Below the pieces are notes generated by a model. The model ran no database searches, had not been told where the DNA came from, and saw nothing but the letters and a program-made list of their open reading frames with translations. A DNA stretch of 59,946 nt from NCBI GenBank assembly GCA_900314985.1, contig OMXL01000010.1, forward strand, positions 1-59,946, given 5' to 3'. How positions within the stretch are numbered: the stretch's first letter is position 1; each line of letters opens with the position of its first letter. The stretch comes from an uncultured Prevotellaceae bacterium. Lineage in GTDB: Bacteria > Bacteroidota > Bacteroidia > Bacteroidales > Bacteroidaceae. This document shows positions 22,839 through 30,820 of the stretch, piece after piece. Position numbers and translations under genes: made by a program.

Positions 22839-23423
22839 TTAGTTCTCTGTATCTCCCTGATAGTGGTAGGGTTGAACGTTGGGATTTTCTCCAGTATACA
22901 GACTGTCGGGAACTTCAACGGGAGCGTTGAGCTGCTTGTTATAGTCGCCGCGAACGGCTCCTGTGGTAACCACCAAGTCGTTGTAGTTAACGGTGGAGAT
23001 GACGGTCTGGAAGAGACCAATGCCGATACGCTCGCCTTGCGGATAGATGCCGTTGACGATGTGGACGGTTTTGAAACCTAAGTGACTGTAAACTATCAGC
23101 GTATTGTATTTCAGGAAGGTGTTGAGTACTTCTTTATTCGTCTTGGTGGTGTCTGCGACTGATATAGTGCGTGAGATGTTGTTGATGAACTCATCAATCT
23201 CGTCAGCTTTGATGCTGTCGTTGTCCTGCAGACATTCCTGGATGTTGTCAAAAGCTTCTTCCAACATCATCTTCTTGGTAGGAACGGTGATGATTGCAAA
23301 GATGTAAAGTACTAAGAGTACACCTAAAAAGATAACGATTTTACCAAGGCAACTGTGAAAGAACTCTTGTAGGATGTTCTTCTTTTTGTACGAGTCGCTG
23401 TTGACGCTGTTAAACTGGTCCAT
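22839..23423 (-). CDS. Single-pass membrane protein of unknown function
   Basis: A 194-residue protein I cannot assign. Residues 1-28 are polar and Lys-rich, a transmembrane helix spans about 29-47 (IVIFLGVLLVLYIFAIITV), and the rest is a soluble, presumably periplasmic domain (FLKYNTLIVYSHLGFKTVHI, ERIGIGLFQTVISTVNYNDL) ending in an acidic, Asn-rich tail. It is the last gene of the DUF1599-tpiA-folE operon and ends 7 nt from the stop of the convergent lipoprotein gene. No catalytic motif is visible. Confidence 0.75.
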   Translation of the reverse strand: MDQFNSVNSDSYKKKNILQEFFHSCLGKIVIFLGVLLVLYIFAIITVPTKKMMLEEAFDNIQECLQDNDSIKADEIDEFINNISRTISVADTTKTNKEVLNTFLKYNTLIVYSHLGFKTVHIVNGIYPQGERIGIGLFQTVISTVNYNDLVVTTGAVRGDYNKQLNAPVEVPDSLYTGENPNVQPYHYQGDTEN

Positions 23424-23447
23424 AATAGTAGTATTTATAGGTTTGTA

Positions 23448-24032
23448 TTATCGGTTATTGATCAGGTTCATAAATTCCTGACGTGTCTTGGCTTGGTTAA
23501 AGGCTCCGCTGAAATCACTGGTCGTGGTGACGCTGTTCTGCTTCTCCACACCTCGCATCTGCATGCACATGTGACGGGCCTCTACGACGACCATCACTCC
23601 CAGCGGGTGGAGTGTCTGTTCGATGCACTCCTTGATTTGTAGTGTCATGCGCTCCTGCACCTGCAGGCGATGACTATAGATGTCGACTACGCGGGCTATC
23701 TTTGAAAGTCCCGTGATGTAGCCGTTAGGGATATAGGCCACATGTACCTTGCCATAGAAAGGCAGCATGTGGTGTTCGCAGAGAGAGAAGAAGTCAATGT
23801 CCTTGACGATGACCATCTGCGAGTAGTCTTCCTTGAAAAGGGCGTCGCGCAACACTTGATGGGCATCCATCTCATAGCCACGTGTCAGCACTTGCATGGC
23901 TTTAGCCACACGCATAGGGGTCTTCAGCAGTCCCTCACGACTGGGGTCTTCACCCAATAGGGTGAGTATCTCTTTGTAGTGCTCGGCCAGCTTGTCGAGT
24001 CCCTCTCTGAATATTTCGTTCTCTGGATACAC
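23448..24032 (-). CDS. folE: GTP cyclohydrolase I
   Basis: A 194-residue enzyme converting GTP to 7,8-dihydroneopterin triphosphate, the first step of folate (and often queuosine) synthesis. The zinc and active-site motifs are clear: [20 protein letters not shown] and [11 protein letters not shown], with a second Cys in [11 protein letters not shown]. The start appears to be a GTG at 24032, which gives the usual N-terminus [19 protein letters not shown]. It lies 22 nt after the SPOR gene in the same operon. Confidence 0.96.
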   Translation of the reverse strand: MYPENEIFREGLDKLAEHYKEILTLLGEDPSREGLLKTPMRVAKAMQVLTRGYEMDAHQVLRDALFKEDYSQMVIVKDIDFFSLCEHHMLPFYGKVHVAYIPNGYITGLSKIARVVDIYSHRLQVQERMTLQIKECIEQTLHPLGVMVVVEARHMCMQMRGVEKQNSVTTTSDFSGAFNQAKTRQEFMNLINNR

Positions 24033-24054
24033 CTTTTATATCTTGTTTTTCAAA

Positions 24055-24663
24055 CTATTCTCTGACAGTGATTTTCCCCTTGACAATGGTTGCCTGGTCG
24101 AAGCCCAAGTTGCGCAGGCTGACCAGCATCTGATGAGCTTCCTCATAGGTGCGGTAGTTGCCAACGCGGCAAATCCAGCGTGGAGAATAAAAATGTACGT
24201 ACACGGGTACGTTGGGATAGTGGCTCTTGATGCTATTGCGCGTCTGCTCTGCTTTCTGGCGGTCTTTGCGCGAATTGCCACCTGCAAAGGCCTGCACGCG
24301 ATAGCCCGTTATTTTATGTCCACCACGAATCATCTTCTGTGATAGGGTGGTGGTATCTGGCTGTTCTACCGCCTGTGGGGCGGTGACGATAGTAGATTTA
24401 GAGGAACTAGATGCACTAGAGGGTCTAGATGTACTAGATGTGCTAGATGAACTAGAAGCGCTAGATGTACTAGAGGCACTAGATGTTCCCTTTGTGCCCA
24501 ACACGGCGCTGTTCACCAGCTGGTCGATAGTATCGCTTTGGTGAATGGTTACAGAGCCTTGTCCCGCAGCGGGCTGTTTCTGCAGTCGCTGGGTAAAAGT
24601 CTGTGCACCGGCACCCATGGGGATGCCGATACACAGTACTAATATCTGGATGAAATGTTTCAT
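24055..24663 (-). CDS. Exported SPOR-domain protein
   Basis: A 202-residue protein with a signal peptide (MKHFIQILVLCIGIPMGAGA) and a C-terminal SPOR domain at about 120-200 (GYRVQAFAGGNSRKDRQKAE, ICRVGNYRTYEEAHQMLVSL), a fold that binds denuded peptidoglycan glycans. The linker at residues 60-90 is a Ser/Thr/Ala tract encoded by a nonamer array. The start codon directly abuts the tpiA stop. The pairing with tpiA and folE is operonic but gives no functional hint. Confidence 0.9.
   Translation of the reverse strand: MKHFIQILVLCIGIPMGAGAQTFTQRLQKQPAAGQGSVTIHQSDTIDQLVNSAVLGTKGTSSASSTSSASSSSSTSSTSRPSSASSSSKSTIVTAPQAVEQPDTTTLSQKMIRGGHKITGYRVQAFAGGNSRKDRQKAEQTRNSIKSHYPNVPVYVHFYSPRWICRVGNYRTYEEAHQMLVSLRNLGFDQATIVKGKITVRE
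24393..24486 (-). repeat. CTAGATG-core nonamer array inside the SPOR gene
   Basis: About ten 9-bp units with the core CTAGA (such as TACTAGATG, CACTAGAGG, AACTAGAAG) on the plus strand. Because nine is a multiple of three, the array encodes tripeptide repeats (SSA/SST) in the linker. Confidence 0.88.
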
Positions 24664-25425
24664 TTACTTCTTCCAAGCGTCGATGATGCCCTTGAAGTCT
24701 GCGCACTTCAGTGAAGCACCGCCGATGAGGCCACCGTCGATGTCAGCCTTAGCGAACAGCTCAGGAGCGTTAGAGGCCTTGCAAGAGCCACCATACAGGA
24801 TGCTGGTGTCCTCAGCAACAGCCTGACCATACTTCTCAGCAACGATAGAACGGATGTAGGCGTGAATCTCCTCAGCCTGCTCAGCGGTAGCGGTCTTACC
24901 AGTACCGATAGCCCAGATTGGCTCGTAGGCGATGATGATCTTGCGGAAATCCTCCTCAGAGAGGTTGAAGACAGAACCCTCGAGCTCAGCCTTTACTACC
25001 TCGTTCTGCTTGTTGGCCTCACGCTCAGCGAGTGACTCACCGATGCAGAAGATAACCTTCAGACCGTTCTTCAGAGCCAGCAGCACCTTCTCCTTCAGAA
25101 TCTCTGGGGTCTCCTTGTAGTACTCGCGACGCTCTGAGTGACCGAGGATTACATACTGAGCACCAGTGCTCTTTACCATCTCAGCGCTTACCTCACCAGT
25201 GAAAGCACCCTTCTCCTTGTCAGCGCAGTTCTCAGCACCGAGGCCGATTACGTCCTGATTCAGCTCCTTGGCAACAGATGCCAGGTGGATGAACGGTGTG
25301 CAGATAACAACGTCACAGTTGGGTTTGTCGGCTGCGAGAGCCTCATTCAGTTCCTTGGCCAGAGCCACTCCCTCTTGCAGGTTCAGGTTCATCTTCCAGT
25401 TGCCTGCTACGATTTTCTTTCTCAT
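24664..25425 (-). CDS. tpiA: Triosephosphate isomerase
   Basis: A 253-residue glycolytic enzyme interconverting dihydroxyacetone phosphate and glyceraldehyde 3-phosphate. Conserved motifs: the N-terminal GNWKMNL (Lys13 region), [13 protein letters not shown] (catalytic His), [20 protein letters not shown] (catalytic Glu and loop 6) and [10 protein letters not shown]. Length is normal. Its first 83 nt overlap the 3' end of the upstream gene in another frame. Confidence 0.98.
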   Translation of the reverse strand: MRKKIVAGNWKMNLNLQEGVALAKELNEALAADKPNCDVVICTPFIHLASVAKELNQDVIGLGAENCADKEKGAFTGEVSAEMVKSTGAQYVILGHSERREYYKETPEILKEKVLLALKNGLKVIFCIGESLAEREANKQNEVVKAELEGSVFNLSEEDFRKIIIAYEPIWAIGTGKTATAEQAEEIHAYIRSIVAEKYGQAVAEDTSILYGGSCKASNAPELFAKADIDGGLIGGASLKCADFKGIIDAWKK

Positions 25426-26599
25426 TTTCTGTTTTCTTTTTAAAAAGTTGATATATCTTGTTTGACTGTTCTTTTCTTCTTACCCACTTGGTCCATGCCC
25501 ACAGACGATCGGCAATGGTGAGCAACAATAGCGGCAGCAAGTACCATAGTGCAATAATCAGTATCTTTTCTGTGATCGACTCTTGGGGCATCTTGCCTAT
25601 CTTTAGCTTCTCCAGACGGTCGGTCAATTCATATTCGTCAGGCAGATTGTTGTGGCTCCACTTGCGGATGATGACACCATCCTTAAGGAGCAACAGCCCG
25701 GGATTGCTGCGGATGATGGTCTTCAGCGTTGTCTCGTCAGTCTGACAGAAGGGGTATTCTGCTCCCGTCATGTCGCGCCAGCGCTCAATACCTTTCTCTC
25801 CACTAGCCGTTAGCGCATAGAATGGATACTCATGGTCTTCTGCATATTCGTACATCTGGTTGATGAGATCCAACTGGCTGTCATCAGCCTTTTCTACATG
25901 TGGCGCCACGAGCAGGAAAAGGTAACCCTTGTTACTCAGTAGCGAGTCGGTAATGTCTTCTCCGTCATCTGTGCGCTGGATGAAGAATTCAGCGTAAGGC
26001 GACTCCTTACCCTCCATCATCTCCTGCCATCCTGTCTTGAGGTCTGTACCGATGTGGTAGGGACGGAAATCAAGGTAGGGTAGGTCATAGAGTGACCATC
26101 CAGAGATGGCAATGATGAATATTGCCGAATAGTTGGTGGCAATCCACTGGCTCGACGTAGAGATGAAGCGCACGATATCGTGTGGCCATCTTCTGACGAT
26201 TATGGCCATGAGTAGCAGAATAACATTCTTACCGAACGACTCCCAGTTAGTGAGTACAATGGCATCGCCAAAACAGCCGCAGTCGCTCACTGGGTCGGCC
26301 CATGCTACCCATAGCGTCAGGGGCGTCATGATGAGCATCATGATAAGTGTCAGCGTCGTCGACATGGTCTTGCGGATGCCAAAGAACAGGCAGATACCCA
26401 GCCCAAACTCGATGGCCGACAAAATGACGGATGCTCCCAACAGTAGGAAGTCGGGCGTCAGCATCTGCAGATGCAGGGCTGTCAGGTAGTCGTAGAGCTT
26501 ATACTGCGTGCCCATCGGGTCGACAGCCTTGACGAATCCTGAGAAAATCAGGACTATCGCCAATACCATTCGCGCAATATTTACAACTACCTTCCTCAT
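25343..26599 (-). CDS. DoxX/MauE-like membrane protein (BT_3928-type)
   Basis: A 418-residue protein. The N-terminal 150 residues hold four transmembrane helices of the DoxX/MauE type ([58 protein letters not shown] with DCGCFGD after it). A further helix and a periplasmic thioredoxin-like region follow (about 200-350), then a last helix ([17 protein letters not shown]). The CGCFGD motif is shared with MauE-like redox proteins. The last 27 residues or so are read out of the tpiA sequence in another frame, as no stop occurs earlier. The substrate is unknown. Confidence 0.83.
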   Translation of the reverse strand: MRKVVVNIARMVLAIVLIFSGFVKAVDPMGTQYKLYDYLTALHLQMLTPDFLLLGASVILSAIEFGLGICLFFGIRKTMSTTLTLIMMLIMTPLTLWVAWADPVSDCGCFGDAIVLTNWESFGKNVILLLMAIIVRRWPHDIVRFISTSSQWIATNYSAIFIIAISGWSLYDLPYLDFRPYHIGTDLKTGWQEMMEGKESPYAEFFIQRTDDGEDITDSLLSNKGYLFLLVAPHVEKADDSQLDLINQMYEYAEDHEYPFYALTASGEKGIERWRDMTGAEYPFCQTDETTLKTIIRSNPGLLLLKDGVIIRKWSHNNLPDEYELTDRLEKLKIGKMPQESITEKILIIALWYLLPLLLLTIADRLWAWTKWVRRKEQSNKIYQLFKKKTENEKENRSRQLEDEPEPARGSGSGQGTE

Positions 26600-26603
26600 C
26601 TCC

Positions 26604-27158
26604 TTACTCTTTCTCTCTTAGCTTAATTGCTCCGAATACGGCGTAATTAATGATGTCCATGTAGTTGGAGTCGATGCCTTCGCTGACCAGCGTCTCACCA
26701 CCGATGTTCTCTATTTCCTTGATACGCTCTATCTTGGTCAGAATAAAGTCGGTGTATGAGCTAACACGCATGCCGCGCCACGCCTCGTCGTAGTCGTGGT
26801 TCTTGCGCTTCATCAGTGCCAGGGCCTCGTTGGCATACTTGTCGTAAAGCGCCATCGCTGCGACATTGTCCATATCGACGGTGTCACTGAAACCGTGGTA
26901 GATCTGTATCAGTCCCACGATGCCGTAGTTGATAAGGGCGATGAATTCCGGACGAATGCCCTCACCCACCAGCGACTCCTTCTTGATTTCCAGCGAACGG
27001 ATGCGCTTGGCCTTGATAAACAACTGGTCTGTCAGTGACTGTGGACGCAGAATGCGCCATGAAGCCCCATAGTCGTGGAGCTTCTTCTCGAACAGAGTGC
27101 GACATTCTTTCAGCGTCTGCTCGAACTCTTCATTAGTCTTTGCTTCTTGATTAGCCAT
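26604..27158 (-). CDS. DUF1599 (Nmad1-like) protein
   Basis: A 184-residue protein made of two similar halves: FEQTLKECRTLFEKKLHDYG...WRILRPQSLTDQLFIKAKRI and YANEALALMKRKNHDYDEAW...MRVSSYTDFILTKIERI. This repeated arrangement is typical of DUF1599, found throughout Bacteroidota; a nucleotide-related role has been suggested for the family. The ATG at 27158 lies about 6 nt after the predicted transcription start. It is the first gene of a six-gene operon ending at 22839. Confidence 0.88.
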   Translation of the reverse strand: MANQEAKTNEEFEQTLKECRTLFEKKLHDYGASWRILRPQSLTDQLFIKAKRIRSLEIKKESLVGEGIRPEFIALINYGIVGLIQIYHGFSDTVDMDNVAAMALYDKYANEALALMKRKNHDYDEAWRGMRVSSYTDFILTKIERIKEIENIGGETLVSEGIDSNYMDIINYAVFGAIKLREKE

Positions 27159-27167
27159 AATTCGGTA

Positions 27168-27199
27168 CAAAATTAAGAATTTTTGCTGAACTGACCAAA
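27168..27199 (-). promoter_or_regulatory. Promoter of the DUF1599-tpiA-folE operon
   Basis: On the minus strand TTTG (27199-27196), a 20-nt spacer and TAATTTTG (27175-27168). The predicted start, near 27164, leaves a leader of about 6 nt. Confidence 0.65.
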
Positions 27200-27484
27200 T
27201 TATTGTATGTCTTTCTGCTTCTTGTGGATATAGCGAATCTGCGCTCCTTGTACGTCAGCTGCCAGTTCTAAAGAGTCCATGTAGCCTGGTGTGGTGTCGA
27301 CCTCACCGCTACGCTTCTGCATGATACTGTCAGTTCGTGCCAGGTCTTCTTGGGCTTTTGCCAGTTTCTCCTCCAGATACTGCGAACGCACCTTCATCCT
27401 GAATCGTTCTATTTCCTGCTGACGTCCATGGCCACACGCCATCAGACAGCTTACTGCTATTATTAAGAATACGTATTTCTTCAT
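27200..27484 (-). CDS. Small lipoprotein with coiled coil
   Basis: A 94-residue lipoprotein (MKKYVFLIIAVSCLMAC, Cys17) with a charged helical region (EIERFRMKVRSQYLEEKLAK, AQEDLARTDSIMQKR) suited to a coiled coil. The ATG at 27484 is preferred over one 12 nt upstream because it fits the signal peptide and the promoter. It lies directly upstream of the DUF1599 promoter. Function unknown. Confidence 0.75.
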   Translation of the reverse strand: MKKYVFLIIAVSCLMACGHGRQQEIERFRMKVRSQYLEEKLAKAQEDLARTDSIMQKRSGEVDTTPGYMDSLELAADVQGAQIRYIHKKQKDIQ

Positions 27485-27493
27485 TTGTGGATG

Positions 27494-27501
27494 CAAAGGT
27501 A
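27494..27501 (-). promoter_or_regulatory. Promoter -7 box of the small lipoprotein gene
   Basis: TACCTTTG on the minus strand, 9 nt before the ATG. The -33 position reads CTTG instead of TTTG. Confidence 0.55.
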
Positions 27502-27596
27502 CAGTTTTTCAGGCAATTATACAAGAAAATATGTGTTAAATTGTTTTTGCAGTGGCTGTTACGTAAACCTTTGCGCCGATTATTCTCGTATAATTT

Positions 27597-27627
27597 TTTG
27601 CTTATTCAGATAATTTGTTTATCTTTG
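27597..27627 (+). promoter_or_regulatory. Promoter of the 397-residue secreted protein
   Basis: TTTG (27597-27600), a 19-nt spacer and TATCTTTG (27620-27627). The leader would be about 37 nt. Confidence 0.75.
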
Positions 27628-27667
27628 CAAATGAAAATTGAACTACAGATATTAAACTAAAAACAAA

Positions 27668-28861
27668 ATGCTTATGAAGAAATTTTTTACACTTATCGCA
27701 ATGGCCGTAATGGCTTTAGGTATTAATGCACAGACTTATAATCTGGGCGGACTGACCATCAGTGATTTCGACCTTGGTGATGGCTTTACTGATGGGGGTA
27801 CTTGGACAGATGAGAGTGGGGAATTTGGTGCTGCTGGAACAGAATTTACTTGTATCACCTATTCAAAGGGTGACAAGAACAACTGGTCTGACCTCGCACT
27901 GGCAGGTAAACCCATTGCTTTTCAGTATAAGAATAGTGGCGAGAAGAAACAGTTCTACAGACTGTTCCCTAACTTCTTGTATGCTAATGGTAAAGGTTCT
28001 CGCATTAAGGTGACTGGTCTTACTGCTGGTCAGGTAGTGACTCTGCTCGCTGCTGGTAAGAATGCTGATGGCTGTGTGTTTGTTGCCGCTGACAATTGTA
28101 CTGCAGATGAAGGAAACCCCACAGCAGCAGTTAGCAAAGAGAATGATGTAACGAAATTTACCAGCTACAAATTCATCGCTACTGCCGATGGTGACATTAC
28201 GATTGTAGAGAACAACGCAGGTTTCCATCTTGCTTCTATCACTATCGCTGATGGCGAAGGTGGTGGTGTGACTCCTCCAGAGCCCACAAGTGCCATTAAT
28301 TATCCTACCTCTCAGGATGGTATCACGCTGATGACTACCGATAACAGTCAAGTGTCTTATGCTACAGTGAAGATTCATGAGAACGCTGATGCTGTCAACT
28401 GCATCAAGTTCGGTAAGTCTTACAAATACGCTGAGGATACAGAGTACTATTATGCTAAGCTGACTGTAGATGGTGGTTTCAAGACTGGTGATGTCATCAC
28501 CATTGCTGGTGCCTATAACAATGCTGACGAGAAGAATGCTGCTATCGCTTTCCGTTCTGATCCTACCAGCGAAGAACCTCTTTGGGTGACAGAGAACTTT
28601 ATAAATGGTAAAACATCTGCTGATAATCCTGTAACACAGACCTATACGCTGACAGCTGATGCTGATATACTTTACTTTGGCCGTTCTGGTAACACAGGAA
28701 CATGTATAACCTTGCTGACTGTTACTCGTGGTGCTACCGCTATTGAGAACGTGAAGGTTCAGACTGCTGATGGCGTGATGTATAACCTCGCTGGCCAGAA
28801 AGTTGGTAACGACTTCAAGGGTATCGTCATTAAAGATGGCAAAAAGATGCTGCAGAAGTAA
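27668..28861 (+). CDS. Secreted beta-rich protein with T9SS-type tail, function unknown
   Basis: A 397-residue protein (395 if the ATG at 27674 is used) with a signal peptide (MKKFFTLIAMAVMALGINA). Two beta-rich domains follow, at about 25-195 and 210-360, with jelly-roll-like strands (SRIKVTGLTAGQVVTLLAAG, YYAKLTVDGGFKTGDVITIA), and the tail MYNLAGQKVGNDFKGIVIKD...GKKMLQK resembles the T9SS sorting signals in this window. No catalytic residues are evident; binding to a polymer is one possibility. It has its own promoter and terminator. Confidence 0.8.
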   Translation: MLMKKFFTLIAMAVMALGINAQTYNLGGLTISDFDLGDGFTDGGTWTDESGEFGAAGTEFTCITYSKGDKNNWSDLALAGKPIAFQYKNSGEKKQFYRLFPNFLYANGKGSRIKVTGLTAGQVVTLLAAGKNADGCVFVAADNCTADEGNPTAAVSKENDVTKFTSYKFIATADGDITIVENNAGFHLASITIADGEGGGVTPPEPTSAINYPTSQDGITLMTTDNSQVSYATVKIHENADAVNCIKFGKSYKYAEDTEYYYAKLTVDGGFKTGDVITIAGAYNNADEKNAAIAFRSDPTSEEPLWVTENFINGKTSADNPVTQTYTLTADADILYFGRSGNTGTCITLLTVTRGATAIENVKVQTADGVMYNLAGQKVGNDFKGIVIKDGKKMLQK

Positions 28862-28883
28862 TCTTCGTATCTTATAAAATAAT

Positions 28884-28918
28884 AATAGGTGGAGCCTGAG
28901 GGTTCCACCTATTTTTTG
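28884..28918 (+). terminator. Terminator after the 397-residue secreted protein
   Basis: A 10-bp stem, AATAGGTGGA with TCCACCTATT, and a run of six T. The hairpin and its loop (GCCTGAGGGT) are identical to those at 30153-30188. Confidence 0.9.
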
Positions 28919-28977
28919 ATAGACTCTATTAGTTGTGCCTGTGTCTGGCTACAGCTGTCTCAGCGCTGGCTTAGTTG

Positions 28978-29003
28978 TATTTCCGTGATATTTCACGGAA
29001 ATA
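28978..29003 (-). terminator. Hairpin over the stop codon of the TlpA-like gene
   Basis: TATTTCCGTGA (28978-28988) and TCACGGAAATA (28993-29003) form a perfect 11-bp stem with a 4-nt loop that includes the TGA stop. No long T-run follows on the minus strand, so it may act in mRNA stability rather than termination. Confidence 0.6.
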
Positions 29004-30063
29004 TCTCTGCAAGCTTCGCCTTCAAGTCCTTGTCGCGCAGTCCTGTGGATACAATCTTTCCGTTGGGGTCTATGATAACTGTTTCTGGAATGGCACGAAC
29101 ACCATAGGTGTCAGATGCAATAGATTTCCAGCCTTTCAAGTCGGAGAGATGGGCCCAAGGCAGATTAAAGCGCTTTATTGCTGAAACCCACGCATCGCGC
29201 TTAGAGTCTAACGAGATACCGATAATCCGCAACCCACGAGGACCGTAGGTTTCGTGGAACGTCTTCATCATAGGCATAGAACCGATACAAGGACCACACC
29301 ACGATGCCCAGAAGTCAAGCAAGACATAATGACCTTTCCCAACGTATTCGGAAAGGCTATGCATCGTACCTGTGGTATCTGGTAGTTCAAGGTCGTAATA
29401 GTCTTTTCCAGGCAAGCGCTTCTGCATAGCCCAATAGAACTTCCAAACAACCTCCATGTCTGGGTGATGGACAAAAGCATGTTCTTCCTTCAGACACTCT
29501 TTGAGTTGGTCGGGAGTAATCATGGGATACTGACCATTCAGAGCTAAGTTATAGACAGGAATTACGTTGTCGAAATTCTCTACTATGCTCTTCCATTCGG
29601 CCTTATTCAGTTCCACCTCCAATGAGTCATAGATGCTGCGGTCTGCATCCTTCTCATGCAGTTCCATCTCGTACTCTAATTGGTCTTCAACAAGCATATA
29701 ACGGTTAAAGCGTTTGTTAAGTGCTGAGCCTTCTACGATAGTGTCTGTACGAAAATCTACCACAACACGAGCAGGTTGCTTGTCAACAATAATAGTAGTT
29801 AATCCATTCTTTGCATCTTCCAATTGTAGGAACTTGTATAGCGGCTGACGAGTGACGATGTGGAAACGCCCATTGTGTGCAGGATACATTTCATGTCTTA
29901 TATATGGTCTTGGCCTTAAACAGACAGAGTCTGAGCCCTCACTCACAATGCCTTCAATCACAAAGTCAACAGAATCTGTAACAAATGGTTTAAAAACTTG
30001 TTCTTGTGACCAGCCCGTCATGGCGACAACGGCCAGCAGAATGGTTGTAATGGTTTTCTTCAT
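28993..30063 (-). CDS. TlpA-like thiol-disulfide oxidoreductase with DUF4369-like N-domain
   Basis: A 356-residue exported protein (signal MKKTITTILLAVVAMTGWSQ). Residues about 25-200 form a beta-rich N-domain of DUF4369 type (VDFVIEGIVSEGSDSVCLR) followed by a helical part. Residues 215-356 are a thioredoxin fold with the redox motif FWASWCGPCIGSMPMM and the cis-Pro region VRAIPETVIIDPNG. It probably reduces periplasmic disulfides. No clear promoter was found. It stands alone between two copies of the same terminator hairpin. Confidence 0.92.
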   Translation of the reverse strand: MKKTITTILLAVVAMTGWSQEQVFKPFVTDSVDFVIEGIVSEGSDSVCLRPRPYIRHEMYPAHNGRFHIVTRQPLYKFLQLEDAKNGLTTIIVDKQPARVVVDFRTDTIVEGSALNKRFNRYMLVEDQLEYEMELHEKDADRSIYDSLEVELNKAEWKSIVENFDNVIPVYNLALNGQYPMITPDQLKECLKEEHAFVHHPDMEVVWKFYWAMQKRLPGKDYYDLELPDTTGTMHSLSEYVGKGHYVLLDFWASWCGPCIGSMPMMKTFHETYGPRGLRIIGISLDSKRDAWVSAIKRFNLPWAHLSDLKGWKSIASDTYGVRAIPETVIIDPNGKIVSTGLRDKDLKAKLAEIFP

Positions 30064-30152
30064 ATTTGGTTTATCTAAGTTGTAGAATCATTATTTATAT
30101 ATACGCTCAAATTGGGTAAAAGATTGTGCCTGTGGCTGTTAATTATTGCAAA

Positions 30153-30188
30153 AATAATAGGTGGAGCCTGAGGGTTCCACCTATTATT
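30153..30188 (-). terminator. Terminator after the deacetylase gene
   Basis: A 13-bp stem, AATAATAGGTGGA with TCCACCTATTATT. It shares stem core and loop with 28884-28913. On the minus strand it follows the deacetylase stop and ends in TATTATTTTTG. Confidence 0.85.
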
Positions 30189-30206
30189 ATATATAGCAGG
30201 TTGTTA

Positions 30207-30818
30207 CTATTCGAAGATTTTGAAGACGTAGCCCTCAGCCAGCAGCCACTCGATAGCAGCAGGAAGGGCAATGCGCAACTTCTCAATGCTTTTCAGTGAA
30301 TCGTGGAAAGTGATGATACTGCCATTGCGGGCATAGCGCTTCACATTGTTGAGCACATCGGCAGCAGTGAGCCATTTGGAGTAGTCGCGCGTGACGAGGT
30401 CCCACATGACAATCTTGAACTTACGCGAGAGCCAGGCATACTGGTCGTGGCGCATCCAGCCGTGAGGCGGACGCACCAGATTGGTATGCAGGTAGGCGTT
30501 GGCCTTCTCCACATTGTAGCTGTACTCGTGGACGGAGTGGCGCAGACCTCCCATGTGGTTGTGAGTATGATTACCAATGCGATGGCCCTCTTCGACGACA
30601 CGCTTATGCAACTCCGGATATTTCCTGACGTTGTCGCCCACCATGAAGAAGGTGGCCTTGATGCCATAGCGCTTCAGCGTGTCAAGGATAAATGGCGTAG
30701 CCTCAGGGATAGGACCGTCATCAAAAGTAAGATAGACGGCCTTCTCGTTGGGATTCATGCGCCAGAGTGCCTTAGGGTACATCCAGCGAAGCCATTTGGA
30801 TGGTTGCTCAATAAACAT
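30207..30818 (-). CDS. Polysaccharide deacetylase-family protein
   Basis: A 203-residue NodB-homology enzyme. Motifs: VYLTFDDGPIPEATPFIL (catalytic Asp and metal Asp), HRIGNHTHNHMGG (metal His pair) and VRPPHGW. No signal peptide is obvious. It may deacetylate a cell-envelope glycan. It is the last gene of a run starting with the DUF2723 gene, whose stop lies 2 nt before its start, so the two are translationally close and may act on the same glycan or glycoprotein. Confidence 0.92.
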   Translation of the reverse strand: MFIEQPSKWLRWMYPKALWRMNPNEKAVYLTFDDGPIPEATPFILDTLKRYGIKATFFMVGDNVRKYPELHKRVVEEGHRIGNHTHNHMGGLRHSVHEYSYNVEKANAYLHTNLVRPPHGWMRHDQYAWLSRKFKIVMWDLVTRDYSKWLTAADVLNNVKRYARNGSIITFHDSLKSIEKLRIALPAAIEWLLAEGYVFKIFE

Positions 30819-30820
30819 AG

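Noticed and set aside
24393-24486. Phase-variable contingency repeat in the SPOR gene
   Set aside because: Units of 9 bp cannot shift the frame, so on/off switching by slippage is not expected, although length changes are possible.
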